NCBI GenBank assembly: GCA_027355725.1
Contig: DAIEHI010000053.1
Span: 1 to 64,000, forward strand
Direction: 5' to 3'
Length of the DNA stretch: 64,000 nt
Source: Acidimicrobiaceae bacterium
Lineage (GTDB): Bacteria; Actinomycetota; Acidimicrobiia; Acidimicrobiales; RAAP-2
The notes beneath the pieces were generated by a model, which saw only the letters and a list, made by a program, of their open reading frames with translations, was not told where the DNA came from and searched no databases. Shown piece by piece: positions 33,050 to 43,040 of the stretch (its first letter is position 1; the number at the start of each line of letters is the position of its first letter). Position numbers and translations under genes: made by a program.

Positions 33050-35539
33050 CTATCGGGCTTGATTTCTGCGTTTCTTGACGAAGAGCCAGAGCGTGACGAG
33101 GCCGAAGAACACCGCGACGTCGCTCACCACATTGCCCCAGAGCAGCGCGGGCGTGCTCGTGTAGGAGAGGGTGACGTTCTTTGAGGTCGGTATCACGACC
33201 ATGAGGTTCGGGCTCACGCGGTAGGGACCGGTGGCGCCGGTCGCGTGCCACCTCGGAAAATACGAGATCTTGACAAGCATCGGCACGCCCACCCGACTGA
33301 CGTGGAACGAGATCGACTGGGTGTCGACCTTAAGCGCGCTGACCGTGACCTTGGCCAGTGGCGTTGAAGTCGTCATCTTGTTGGTACTGGCAACGTGTGG
33401 CCACGACGCCGGTCCGCTCTCAGCGATTGGAACCTTCCAGGCACTGTTGTTCACCCACCACCACGTATTGGCGTTCAACCAACCCACTCGGCTCGACACG
33501 CCCGCGACCACGTTGGGCGTATGGGTGAGCGACTGGACCATGGGGCTGTTCTTGATGAGATAGATGTGCCAGCTCACGTCGGGCACGGGCCAGTGCTGGG
33601 TGGTGGCGACCAGTTTCAGTTCGGGGTCGGCGTTGGCTTCAGAGATCGCGGTCGGCGAGAAGGCCATGTAGTACTTGACGCCGAGCATCTGGAGATGGCG
33701 GACGCCCTGAAAGACGTTGAGGGTCCCATAGGGCAGACCGCTCTGGGGGTCGCTTGGGGCCACGCTCAGTTCCGCCTGGTTCAAGAAGTGATAGGGAGCC
33801 GTGGGCGAAGACTCGAAGAAGAGTCCCTCCATTGAATCAACGCAGTTGTTGGTCCAGTACGGCAGGAGCATGAGGGCCATGGGACTACCGAAACGGTTCT
33901 CGTTGGTGGCGCCGCTGCCGCTGTACTCCCACATCGCTCGCCCGCATCCGTAGCGTGTCGAGACACTCGTCATGGTGTCGATCAAGTTCTTGTACTCGGG
34001 CCACGCCGCCTTACCCTGGTAACCCGAGTAGTTCCACGCCGCCCAGCTCGACACTTGGTTGCCCGTTGTATTGAGGTGCAGGTCAGTGGCGAGACTCGGA
34101 ATGAGTCCCGGCACCGTCGACATCAGACCGAGCAACGCGACGATGGCGGTGGCCCGGACCGTGCGGCGCTCGCGACGTTGCGCGACTGGTTCGTCGCCCG
34201 TCAGTGGTTCTACTCCGAGCATGCGAGAGGTGTCCCCAGTGACCTCAGCACTCGACTCGCCGAGCGAGGACGCCTCGGCATCGCTCGCAGCATCGTCCGC
34301 ATTCGAATTCGCGAACTCGTTAGCGAACGCTGCGGCGAGCCCGACTTCGTCGTCACCGTGCGATCGCCGTCGCCGGGGACGTCTCGTGACCCACCTCGAG
34401 AGGGCGTAACCAAAGAGCCACCCGGCACCGAGGTGGATCATGATGAACCAGAAGGGGACGAAGCGCTCGTTCCACAAGACGCTCTGGGGATCAAACACGT
34501 ACGCGAGCAGTGAGAGCACGGTGAGTGAGGCGAGCACCATGCCCAAGCGGTCGCGCACGATGAACGCGACGATGACCGCGACGCTCGCGAGGATGATCAC
34601 CCAGCGGTCACCGCCCGCGCCCAGGGCACCCGTCGTCGGGTTGCGGGCGTACCAACCGAGCTGGGCGAAGATCTGGCTGAGTGTGCTGACGTTGTCGTTG
34701 GTGTAACCCATTGAGTTGGTGAAGCTCTGGGTCGTCACGAACGTCGTGAGCCACCACGCGCTGAGCGCGAGCGAGATCAGTCCCGCACCGAGCGCGAAAC
34801 GAAAGGGTCGTGCGTAGTCCCCGCGCACCATGTCGCGGTCTCGCGGGTCTCCGATTCCACGTCGTGCGAACAACTCAAAGACCACGAGCACGCCGGTCGC
34901 CGCGATCGCGAACATCCACGGCAGCACGTGTGCGGCGAGGGTGGCACTGAGACTCAACGCTGCGAGCCAGTATCCGCGACCCGTGCGCACGCCTCTCGCG
35001 AAGAGCCCGATTGTCAAGAGACTGAGCGCCAACGAGAGTGAGAACGCGTACTCACCCGCCATGGTCGAAAAGAGGTTGCCGCCATCAATGGTGAACGAGG
35101 CGTCGAACAAGAAGGGCAAGGTGGCGACCGCGAGCGCGGCCGGGACCGGTCGTGGCGCTCGAAAGAGTCGACCCATGGCGTAGGCGGCGATGGGCATCAG
35201 CACTGAGCCGAGGATGGTGGCGAGTTTCATCGCCACCGCGAATCCAATCACGTAACTCGCAATGGTCGCCAAAAAATCGGGCAGGACAAAGTAGTAGGTG
35301 TAGGCGGGCATACCCGCGAACCAGCCCGGGTACCACGGCGTGAGATTGAAGATGTTGCCAGTGGTCTTCAAGTACGCCGGCAGCGCGAGGTGCGCACCCG
35401 TGTCGCCACCGGTGATCAGACTCGAGGAGAAGATGAGAGAAGGGTGCAGTGACCACACCGTGATGTAGATGACAACGAGGATTACCCCGGCGTCGATGAG
35501 ACCGAGCGTGCTGAGGTGACGACGCAACCAGGCGAGCAT
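33050..35539 (-). CDS. Large multi-spanning membrane protein, possible GT-C glycosyltransferase
   Basis: About 829 residues from ATG 35539. There are roughly 12 helices in the first 600 residues (from LGLIDAGVILVVIYITVWSL on), a charged Ser/Ala-rich cytoplasmic loop (ANEFANSNADDAASDAEASS), then a C-terminal extracytoplasmic domain and a final helix with a basic tail (FVKKRRNQAR). The first loop (SSSLITGGDTGAHLALPAYL) carries an acidic residue as in GT-C enzymes. Its start shares one base with the stop of the CPBP protease gene (TGATG). The enzymatic role is inferred from architecture only. Confidence 0.65.
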   Translation of the reverse strand: MLAWLRRHLSTLGLIDAGVILVVIYITVWSLHPSLIFSSSLITGGDTGAHLALPAYLKTTGNIFNLTPWYPGWFAGMPAYTYYFVLPDFLATIASYVIGFAVAMKLATILGSVLMPIAAYAMGRLFRAPRPVPAALAVATLPFLFDASFTIDGGNLFSTMAGEYAFSLSLALSLLTIGLFARGVRTGRGYWLAALSLSATLAAHVLPWMFAIAATGVLVVFELFARRGIGDPRDRDMVRGDYARPFRFALGAGLISLALSAWWLTTFVTTQSFTNSMGYTNDNVSTLSQIFAQLGWYARNPTTGALGAGGDRWVIILASVAVIVAFIVRDRLGMVLASLTVLSLLAYVFDPQSVLWNERFVPFWFIMIHLGAGWLFGYALSRWVTRRPRRRRSHGDDEVGLAAAFANEFANSNADDAASDAEASSLGESSAEVTGDTSRMLGVEPLTGDEPVAQRRERRTVRATAIVALLGLMSTVPGLIPSLATDLHLNTTGNQVSSWAAWNYSGYQGKAAWPEYKNLIDTMTSVSTRYGCGRAMWEYSGSGATNENRFGSPMALMLLPYWTNNCVDSMEGLFFESSPTAPYHFLNQAELSVAPSDPQSGLPYGTLNVFQGVRHLQMLGVKYYMAFSPTAISEANADPELKLVATTQHWPVPDVSWHIYLIKNSPMVQSLTHTPNVVAGVSSRVGWLNANTWWWVNNSAWKVPIAESGPASWPHVASTNKMTTSTPLAKVTVSALKVDTQSISFHVSRVGVPMLVKISYFPRWHATGATGPYRVSPNLMVVIPTSKNVTLSYTSTPALLWGNVVSDVAVFFGLVTLWLFVKKRRNQAR

Positions 35540-36288
35540 CAATGACCCGCCCGCTGAAGAAGGAGCGACACCATGGCGACCGCGTTGAATGAGACGTGGG
35601 TGATCACGCTCGGCGTGAGTCGTCCGGTGCGCTTGACGAGGATTGCGAGCACCACGCCGAGTAGCGCCAGACCCGCGAACTGTAGAGCCTCTGCGTGCGC
35701 GAGACCGAAGAGACCCGCGCTCACGATCACCGCCAGCACCCCTCCGGTGCGCTTGGCGTAGCGCTGCAGGCCCGCGTCGAGCGCGCGATAGAGCACGCCT
35801 CGAAAGAACCACTCCTCCATGATCGGCGCACCGATGGTCGTGAGTGTCGCCACCACCGCGAACGTCACCCCGCGCGAACCGCCGAAGAGGTGGTTGACCG
35901 GTTGGTTCAGGTGCTTGAAGTGAAATGGCGCGTACGCGAGGTCGACCGCGAACTGACAACCAACCCCGAGCAGCACGAACCATGCGTCACCCGCGCGCAC
36001 TCGCCACTGGTCCTTCAAAGGCGCCAGTCCCCCCGCGGTCTTCGCGTACCAGATGGCGCTCGCGAATCCGCTCCACAGCCCGATCAGGCCGAGCACGTTC
36101 GCCCACCACGGGGGATTCGTGAGCTTGGAGAGTGCTGACAGGCCGCCGTGGAAATGTGCGAGTTGCACACCCACGAGTTCAAGGAGCGTTGCCGCAATCT
36201 CTCCGAGCAGGAACCCGATGAGACATCCGATGACGATCATTCCCGCTCGTACGTGATTCTTAGATTCGCTCGGCTCCAGAATGCTCAT
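35539..36288 (-). CDS. CPBP-family intramembrane metalloprotease
   Basis: 249 residues with about 7 helices. The active-site motifs are intact: EEWFFRGVLYRALD (EExxxR), GLFGLAHAEALQFAGL (second motif His) and VITHVSFNAVAM (third motif His/Asn). Rce1/CPBP proteins cleave within membranes or act in peptide and toxin processing. It is coupled to the large membrane protein downstream by a 1-base stop/start overlap and diverges from ftsH, whose GTG start is 79 bp away. Confidence 0.88.
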   Translation of the reverse strand: MSILEPSESKNHVRAGMIVIGCLIGFLLGEIAATLLELVGVQLAHFHGGLSALSKLTNPPWWANVLGLIGLWSGFASAIWYAKTAGGLAPLKDQWRVRAGDAWFVLLGVGCQFAVDLAYAPFHFKHLNQPVNHLFGGSRGVTFAVVATLTTIGAPIMEEWFFRGVLYRALDAGLQRYAKRTGGVLAVIVSAGLFGLAHAEALQFAGLALLGVVLAILVKRTGRLTPSVITHVSFNAVAMVSLLLQRAGH

Positions 36289-36367
36289 TAGCCTTTACGC
36301 TAACAAGTACAAAGTTATCCACAGGCCCAGAGACAGCCCCTTGGAGTTCGCCCCTAGATTGGAGAGC

Positions 36368-38371
36368 GTGAGTACACCACCAAACGAAAAGTCGGGATTC
36401 AAGAAGTACCTGCCAGGTGGCGATAAGCCAATGGCACCCGAATCGCGTCGGCGCCTGATAACGATCGCCATCATTGCGTTCGTGCTGGGGATTCTCGTCA
36501 TCCCCTCGCTCTTCTCGAGCAAGACCGTAAAGACTCTCTCCTACTCGTCTCTGATCCAAGAAGTGCGTTCCCAGCACGTTCTGTCGGCGAGCATCAACAA
36601 CTCGTCGGGCGTCATCTCCGGTCAATTGACCGACGGCACCAACTACTCGTCCAATGGCCCGCTGCCGGTCGTTAATGACGAGGTGAACAGCCTCAAGACC
36701 AACAACGTGACGGTGACCTTCGCCAATCCCTCGAGTTTTGCGTCCACGTTCCTGCCCTATCTGATCTGGATCCTCATCTTCGTTGGATTCTTCATGTTCG
36801 CGAACCGCCAAGCGCGCGGCCAGATGAACGGGATGATGTCGGTCGGTAGGTCGAAGGCCAAGCAGTTCAACCAGGACCGACCCAAGACCACCTTCGCTGA
36901 CGTCGCTGGCTATTTCGGTGTCAAACAAGAGATCAGTGAAGTGGTTGAGTTCCTGAAGACCCCCGGCCGTTACAAGGAAGTCGGCGCCCTCATCCCCAAG
37001 GGCATCTTGCTCGTCGGGCCCCCCGGTACCGGAAAGACCATGCTCGCCCGCGCGGTCGCTGGTGAGGCCGGGGTTCCGTTCTTCTCGGTGTCGGGTTCGG
37101 ACTTCATGGAGATGTTCGTCGGCGTTGGTGCGAGTCGCGTGCGAGACCTCTTCGCCACGGCGCGCAAGCAGTCACCGGCCATTGTGTTCATTGACGAGAT
37201 CGACTCCATTGGCCGCAAGCGTGGCGCGGGTGTCGGTGGAGGTCACGACGAGCGCGAACAGACGCTGAACCAGATGTTGAGCGAGATGGACGGATTCGAC
37301 CCCTCAGAGGGTGTGGTCGTCATCGCTGCGACCAACCGCCCCGATGTGCTCGACCCGGCACTCCTTCGACCTGGTCGATTCGACCGTCAGATCGTCGTAC
37401 CGTTACCCGACCTCGAGGAACGAGTCCCGATCCTCGAGGTCCACGCGAAGGATAAACCCCTTGACGCTTCAGTGAGCCTGGAGATGGTCGCGCGCGGTAC
37501 TCCGGGGATGAGTGGCGCGGACTTGGCGAACCTGGTGAACGAAGCGGCGCTGCACGCGGTGCGACGCAATTCGCCCACCATCTCCATGGAGGACTTCGAG
37601 ATGGCGCGAGACCGCGTCATGATGGGTCAACAGCGCGACACCATGGTGCTCATGGACGACGAGCGTGAGCGCATTGCCTTTCACGAGAGTGGCCACGCCC
37701 TGCTCGCCTACGTGCTCGACAAGACCGACCCCTTGCACAAGATCACCATCATCCCGCGCGGGATGGCGCTCGGTGTGACGATGACCTTGCCCGAAGAGGA
37801 CCGCCACATCATGTCGCGCCAGCACCTCGAGGATTCGTTGTGCATGCGCATGGGTGGACGAGTCGCCGAACTCCTCGTATACGGGGACCTGTCGACCGGC
37901 GCGTCTGACGACCTCCAGAGAAACACCGAGCTGGCTCGTCGGATGGTGCGCGAGTGGGGAATGTCAAAAGAGATCGGTCCGATGGCGTGGGGTTCGAACA
38001 ACCAGGTGTTCTTGGGCGAAGACCTCATGCACACGCGCGACTACTCAGACCACACCTCCCAGGTCATCGACGACGAGGTGGAGCGGATCTTGCGCGAGCA
38101 GGAAGCTCGTGCCATTGAGGTGCTGACCCTGCACCGTCGAGGCCTCGAAGCCCTCACCGCAGCCCTCCTCGAGCACGAGACCGTCGACGGCGAGACTGCG
38201 GCGCAGTTGATCGACGAGGCCCACGGCGAGCCGGTACACGCTCACGGCACCAAGACCGTCAGTTCACTCAAGAGCGCTCGTAAGCCAGCCGCGACCGAGA
38301 CGCCCGCACCCTCGGTGCCGACGCCCGCGGCGGTGACGGGCTGGCAGCCTCCGACGCTACCTGCGGTCTAA
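36368..38371 (+). CDS. ftsH: ATP-dependent zinc metalloprotease FtsH
   Basis: About 667 residues from GTG 36368; ATG 36431 with AGGTGG at 36415-36420 is a strong alternative start. The first membrane segment [19 protein letters not shown] and the second [19 protein letters not shown] flank an extracytoplasmic domain of about 80 residues. The AAA module has Walker A GPPGTGKT (about 217-224), Walker [12 protein letters not shown] and the [23 protein letters not shown]. The zinc site is HESGH (439-443), with the third ligand Asp in the [10 protein letters not shown] region. It degrades misfolded and regulatory membrane proteins. The 3' end overlaps the convergent DUF5719 gene by 15 bp. Confidence 0.95.
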   Translation: MSTPPNEKSGFKKYLPGGDKPMAPESRRRLITIAIIAFVLGILVIPSLFSSKTVKTLSYSSLIQEVRSQHVLSASINNSSGVISGQLTDGTNYSSNGPLPVVNDEVNSLKTNNVTVTFANPSSFASTFLPYLIWILIFVGFFMFANRQARGQMNGMMSVGRSKAKQFNQDRPKTTFADVAGYFGVKQEISEVVEFLKTPGRYKEVGALIPKGILLVGPPGTGKTMLARAVAGEAGVPFFSVSGSDFMEMFVGVGASRVRDLFATARKQSPAIVFIDEIDSIGRKRGAGVGGGHDEREQTLNQMLSEMDGFDPSEGVVVIAATNRPDVLDPALLRPGRFDRQIVVPLPDLEERVPILEVHAKDKPLDASVSLEMVARGTPGMSGADLANLVNEAALHAVRRNSPTISMEDFEMARDRVMMGQQRDTMVLMDDERERIAFHESGHALLAYVLDKTDPLHKITIIPRGMALGVTMTLPEEDRHIMSRQHLEDSLCMRMGGRVAELLVYGDLSTGASDDLQRNTELARRMVREWGMSKEIGPMAWGSNNQVFLGEDLMHTRDYSDHTSQVIDDEVERILREQEARAIEVLTLHRRGLEALTAALLEHETVDGETAAQLIDEAHGEPVHAHGTKTVSSLKSARKPAATETPAPSVPTPAAVTGWQPPTLPAV

Positions 38372-39715
38372 GGGGTTGACCACGACTATCCCGGCCGGGT
38401 GACTCGGCAGGGTGGTCGACACCACGAGCGACGCCTTGTCGCTCGTGATCAAGAGGGTTTGACCCTTTAACGTTGAGAGCCCCGAGAAGAGGCTCAGGAT
38501 GTTCGATGTCGTCGAGCCCGCCAGTTGTGCCGACAACGTCGCGCTCGAGGCACTCGTCCCAAGAACGCTCACGGTGACCTTGATCGTGTGCTTCGAGGTG
38601 TTGGTGAGCGACGCTGCGTCAAAGCCCTTTCCCGAGAAATCCGAGATGAGGAACTGGTTGGAGGCAACGACTGGCGCGGCCAGGTAGAGGCCCGCAGTGG
38701 TGCCGGTGGCGAGGGCGGCGGCGACGGGCACGTTCGACCGCAAGCTCACTGCCGCGTAGCCTGCGGCCGGTATTGCCGAGTTGGGCGTGATGATCACCAC
38801 GCCACTGGTGTAGGGCGCGACGGTCAGTGATTCGGGGGCGATCTTGAAACTGCCCAGACTCACGTTCGCGGTGACGTCGGCGGGGAGGTTGCTCATGTTA
38901 AAGACGCGAAGTTGGGCCAGTGCGCCCGACACGGTGGTGACCTTTTCGAACACGATGTTCTTTGACACCTGGGTACTGCCCGCGTTGAACGAGGTGACGA
39001 GGTTCGTAGCTTGGGTGCCGACGATATCAATGGAGCCGCGCAGCACCTTCACGTGCACGCCAACGTTGTCAGTGTTCACGATCTGTGCACCGAGGTTGAG
39101 CGCCATCAACGAGTGCGCACCCACCGCCATACCCTGGAACGGCGCGGGGGCGCTGAAGCCACCCGGACCATAGATCGATGCGTCAAAGACCGCCGGCGTG
39201 GCCGTTGGGTTGTAGATGTTGAGGATCGCACTCGACCCGACCGAGGTGTTAAAACCCGCCCCGTACCAATCGGTGACGCCCGCAGACGTGCACGGCGTCT
39301 GGGTGAGACCGGCGTTGGCGACCTCTTCGCCTACGACGCCGCCCCCACTCACCTGGACCGCGACCGCAAAATAATTGCCACTCGCGAACGACTGGGGCTG
39401 GATCGACAGCGAACCGTTGGCCGCGAGTTCGACCGTCTTGGTGGCACGACTCGCGGTGTTGGACACGACTTGCACGATGAGCGACCGCTTCGAATTGGAC
39501 GTATTGATGAACGTGACGTGTCCTTCGGCGTGGTGGCGAGCGTCGGTGAGCCCCGTGCAGTAGAGCGCCGTCGACTCGGCGTTCTTCGAACTCGTCAGTG
39601 ACCCCGAGGATGACGGAGCGTTGTTGGGCTTTTCAAGAGTGCTCAGGGTCGCGACCCCACCGAGGATGACGGCCAGCACCAAGAGCAACGGAGCTCGACT
39701 CGAGCGTGGCATCAT
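38357..39715 (-). CDS. DUF5719-like exported protein
   Basis: 452 residues from ATG 39715, whose ATGA overlaps the stop of the upstream GT2 fusion gene. An N-terminal anchor or signal peptide (APLLLVLAVILGGVATLSTL) is followed by a Ser/Thr/Ala-rich beta-type ectodomain with repeated strands such as GVTDWYGAGFNTSVGSSAIL. Position behind a GT2-membrane protein, resemblance and size fit DUF5719, which is usually found in this setting in actinomycetes. Its function is unknown; a role in exporting or displaying the glycan product is a guess. Confidence 0.7.
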   Translation of the reverse strand: MMPRSSRAPLLLVLAVILGGVATLSTLEKPNNAPSSSGSLTSSKNAESTALYCTGLTDARHHAEGHVTFINTSNSKRSLIVQVVSNTASRATKTVELAANGSLSIQPQSFASGNYFAVAVQVSGGGVVGEEVANAGLTQTPCTSAGVTDWYGAGFNTSVGSSAILNIYNPTATPAVFDASIYGPGGFSAPAPFQGMAVGAHSLMALNLGAQIVNTDNVGVHVKVLRGSIDIVGTQATNLVTSFNAGSTQVSKNIVFEKVTTVSGALAQLRVFNMSNLPADVTANVSLGSFKIAPESLTVAPYTSGVVIITPNSAIPAAGYAAVSLRSNVPVAAALATGTTAGLYLAAPVVASNQFLISDFSGKGFDAASLTNTSKHTIKVTVSVLGTSASSATLSAQLAGSTTSNILSLFSGLSTLKGQTLLITSDKASLVVSTTLPSHPAGIVVVNPLDRR

Positions 39716-42700
39716 TGGTCCTTTCGCACGTGACGGGCCACGACCGCGGCGCGTCGGCGACCGGTGAAGAGCCATTCGAGTCGCTGGATGATGCCAAAGC
39801 CCAACCACACAATCGCCCACAGCCCGAGCGTTATGAAGGCGAGAATCCCGTTCCATGGAAAGAGGTCCATGACGAGGGTGCCGGTGGCCTTGGCGCCAAC
39901 GGCCCCCACCTGGTACGTCGGGGCCCACCCGTAGGAGATGGTGTGCGGGACCGACTTGGCGTCGATGTCGAGCGCGAAGGCGCTCGCTGGCGCGAGGCCG
40001 GAGACGATCGTTGCGTTGGCGGGCACGAGTCCGCTGTTGGAGGTGCTCGTGAACAGCGGTGTCGGTGTGGTCGTCCCCGACAAGCTCGCTGAGACCAGTC
40101 CGTGGAACATCGAGTTGGTGTAGACCTCGACAGACGTCGTCTGCAGGGTGAGAGAGAGGTCCGTCTGGAGACCCAGCGTCGTCACGAGCGCGCTCGGCAC
40201 CGGTCGAAGCGGCACTGATTGCACGCCCGCGAGCTCAGGGGCGAGTGAGTTCATCACCACGATCGTCGAGATTCCCGCTTGGGCGAGCAGCGAGCCCAGA
40301 CGCACGGTACGACCCTCAAGGGCGAGCTGCAGCGACTGCAGCAAAATCTCTGAGGGGCCTGCGTTGGGCGGTGCGAAGAGCGTTGAACCACCCGGCAACC
40401 CGTTGGTGGAGGTCGCCGCCTCGAGACCCGGAGCAACTGACCAACCTTGGACCGGCAGCACCGAAGGGTCCCCGAGCCACAAGACCCGATATCCCCCCGA
40501 GTTCGCCGGAGCGAGGGCGCTGAGCGAGCCCGCAACGCTCGTAGTGGGCAGATTGAAACGACCGCTCGCGAAACTCATGAGAAACGGTCCCGTGGCGACC
40601 ACGAGCGTCGCGATACTGATACCCGCCACGAACTGGCGCCAGCCAAATCCGGATTGTCGAAGGTCCAGTTCAATCGCACTCACCCCAAGGCCAATGAGCA
40701 GTGCCAGCATCACCATGTAGAGCGCGAGCAACACGTCGAGGTCGGGGGCGAAGGGGCCCATCCAGTGATGGGCGTCGAGCGTCGCGAGTGCGAGGGTCAG
40801 GGTTGCGATGGTGGCGGCCTTGCTCGCCATGGAACGCCGCTCGTTTCGACATAGCAACAGACCTAGGAGCGCCATTGCTGGCAGCATCCAACCGAGCCAG
40901 TTGGCCCCGAATGAACCGTCCGCTCCCCTCACCAGGTCCGCGAACGACGGAGCCGACCATGGTCCTCGGCTCAATCCAAAGACTCCGAGCGCTCGCCGAC
41001 CGGCGAACACCACATCAATCGTGAGTGGCAGCAGAAAGATCGCGACGTTGAAGAAGAGCGAACCAAGCAGTCGCCACGCACGAACGGGCGTGGGTACATG
41101 GTCAGGCTCAAAGGCACGCGCGAACACCACTCCGCCAACGACCAGGGCGACGAGCACCAGCGTCGCCGGTGCCATCGCGCTCAACAAGGCAATGAGCATG
41201 ATGGTGCTCATGCGCTTTCCCGCCTCGGTCGTTCGCCAGCCCCGATGTCCGAACTGCACGGGCTCGGGATATGGCGCGGTTCGAAAACCCGGCACCGCCA
41301 GCAATTCGAAGAGTCGTCGCACGACAAACGGCATGCCGGCGAGTACGAACAGGACGTCGATGCGACCCTGACCGATCATATTGAGACCCAACGGCAGCGC
41401 CATGTAGGCCACCGACGCAATGACGCGCGCGCGATTCGACACTCGGCCCTTCAACAACCGAGCGATCCCGAACGCACCGATCGGCACGAGGGCAATGAGC
41501 GCGAACCGGGGCAAGATACCCATTCGACCGAACACGAACGTGCCCGCGAAGGCGAGCACTCCGTACGCCGGAGCGCCGGGAGCCCCCGTACCAAGCCCGT
41601 TCGGCGACCAGGACGCGAAGAAATGACGCCAGGTCGACCACCATGAATCGAGCGGGGCGAGTCGACCGATCAGTGGCAGATGCATCGCGACCAGATTGCG
41701 CGAACCAATCGCCCACAGGATCAAGACGGTGACGACAACCGCAGCCTGGGACCGAAACGAGGTGAGGATCCTCGATGGCCGGGTTCGAAGTTCGATGACT
41801 CCGCTTTCGGGAATCTCATCGAACTCTTCCTCTTCTGAGAACGCAGCGGCGAAACCGACGCCGGCGACGTCCTCATCCACTTCCTCGACGACTTCGTGGT
41901 GGATGGGCAGGATTCCGCGCGCACGGTCCAGACCGTCGCGCAACAAGGTGAGAAAGAAGCGCTTGAGCCGACTCGCACCGCCGACTTGGAGACGACGCAA
42001 CTCGTCATCGGAGAGCACCCGGGTCTCAGCGAGGAACTTCCTGCGTTCTTTGATGCGTGTGCGATTGATCAGCAGCCAGCGCCACGACCCGACGATCGCA
42101 CCCGCTCGGTCAGTGTCTCGACCGAGCAGTGCCAGGGCGAACTCCATCAGGTCCATGACCAACAAGAAAGAGAGCGTGGTGAGCGTGTTGCGTCGGCCCC
42201 ATCCAGTGGCGACGACCAACAACTGGTGGCGACGTTGGAGGTCCTGGCGGCTCGTGCGACGAGTGCCCCTCGCCAACACTGCGCGCTCGCCGGTCGCGAT
42301 CGTCTCGCGGTGGGCGACCTTCGCCTGGGGCGCGACGACGATGCGCGCTCCGGCCACTTGTGCTCGCCAGCACAAGTCCAGGTCTTCGCCCAGTGCGGGA
42401 ATGAGCGGATCGAAGCCCCGAAGCGATTTGAAGAGGTCTGAGCGGACCAGGGTCACGCCTCCAGGGGCCACGAACACGTCGCGTTCGAGGTCCTGCTGGC
42501 CGTGATCGATTTCGCCGGGTTCGACCCGTTCGTGCACAACACCGAATCGGTCACAGGTCTGACCCACGTGCAAGAGGACCAACGGATCCTCATACGCCAC
42601 GACCTTGGGCGAGACAATCCCCGCATTGGTGCGAAAGGCGGCCTCCACCATCAGATGCACGGCGTCGGATTCGAGCAGGACGTCATCGTGACAGAAGAGG

Positions 42701-42963
42701 AAGAATGCCGAACCATCGACCATCAGCGACGCTTCGTTACAGGCCGAGGCGAAGCCCTTGTTCTCTTCGAGTACGCGCACAAAGGCGCTCGGCGCCACCG
42801 ACGCCACCCGGGCCGGAACGTGCTCGCTCTCCCCGTTCGCGACGACGAGCAGGCTGAGTTCCTCATAGTCCTGAGCCGCGAGTGAAGCCAATGTGGCTTC
42901 CAGGCCGGGTCCCGAACCAGTGGTAACGACGACGGCAACAACGGCCGGAGCACGAGATTCCAT
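39712..42963 (-). CDS. GT2 glycosyltransferase fused to a large membrane region
   Basis: 1083 residues. Residues 1-240 are a GT2 domain (VVAVVVTTGSGPGLEATLAS, ENKGFASACNEA, FFLFCHDDVLLESD as the DxD-like site, and EDLDLCWRAQ). A linker with a first helix follows (TLTTLSFLLVMDLMEFALAL). From about residue 400 there are some 12 further helices and a periplasmic domain. The combination suggests synthesis and transfer of a polyprenyl-linked sugar across the membrane, as in arabinogalactan- or mannan-type pathways. It is coupled to the DUF5719 gene by a 4-bp overlap. Confidence 0.85.
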   Translation of the reverse strand: MESRAPAVVAVVVTTGSGPGLEATLASLAAQDYEELSLLVVANGESEHVPARVASVAPSAFVRVLEENKGFASACNEASLMVDGSAFFLFCHDDVLLESDAVHLMVEAAFRTNAGIVSPKVVAYEDPLVLLHVGQTCDRFGVVHERVEPGEIDHGQQDLERDVFVAPGGVTLVRSDLFKSLRGFDPLIPALGEDLDLCWRAQVAGARIVVAPQAKVAHRETIATGERAVLARGTRRTSRQDLQRRHQLLVVATGWGRRNTLTTLSFLLVMDLMEFALALLGRDTDRAGAIVGSWRWLLINRTRIKERRKFLAETRVLSDDELRRLQVGGASRLKRFFLTLLRDGLDRARGILPIHHEVVEEVDEDVAGVGFAAAFSEEEEFDEIPESGVIELRTRPSRILTSFRSQAAVVVTVLILWAIGSRNLVAMHLPLIGRLAPLDSWWSTWRHFFASWSPNGLGTGAPGAPAYGVLAFAGTFVFGRMGILPRFALIALVPIGAFGIARLLKGRVSNRARVIASVAYMALPLGLNMIGQGRIDVLFVLAGMPFVVRRLFELLAVPGFRTAPYPEPVQFGHRGWRTTEAGKRMSTIMLIALLSAMAPATLVLVALVVGGVVFARAFEPDHVPTPVRAWRLLGSLFFNVAIFLLPLTIDVVFAGRRALGVFGLSRGPWSAPSFADLVRGADGSFGANWLGWMLPAMALLGLLLCRNERRSMASKAATIATLTLALATLDAHHWMGPFAPDLDVLLALYMVMLALLIGLGVSAIELDLRQSGFGWRQFVAGISIATLVVATGPFLMSFASGRFNLPTTSVAGSLSALAPANSGGYRVLWLGDPSVLPVQGWSVAPGLEAATSTNGLPGGSTLFAPPNAGPSEILLQSLQLALEGRTVRLGSLLAQAGISTIVVMNSLAPELAGVQSVPLRPVPSALVTTLGLQTDLSLTLQTTSVEVYTNSMFHGLVSASLSGTTTPTPLFTSTSNSGLVPANATIVSGLAPASAFALDIDAKSVPHTISYGWAPTYQVGAVGAKATGTLVMDLFPWNGILAFITLGLWAIVWLGFGIIQRLEWLFTGRRRAAVVARHVRKDQ

Positions 42964-43040
42964 CAGGTCACAAGGCTAGTTGGAACCCAGGAACCCTTCT
43001 GGCCCGAAGCGCCCCAAAAGGACGCATTTTGACAAGATTC

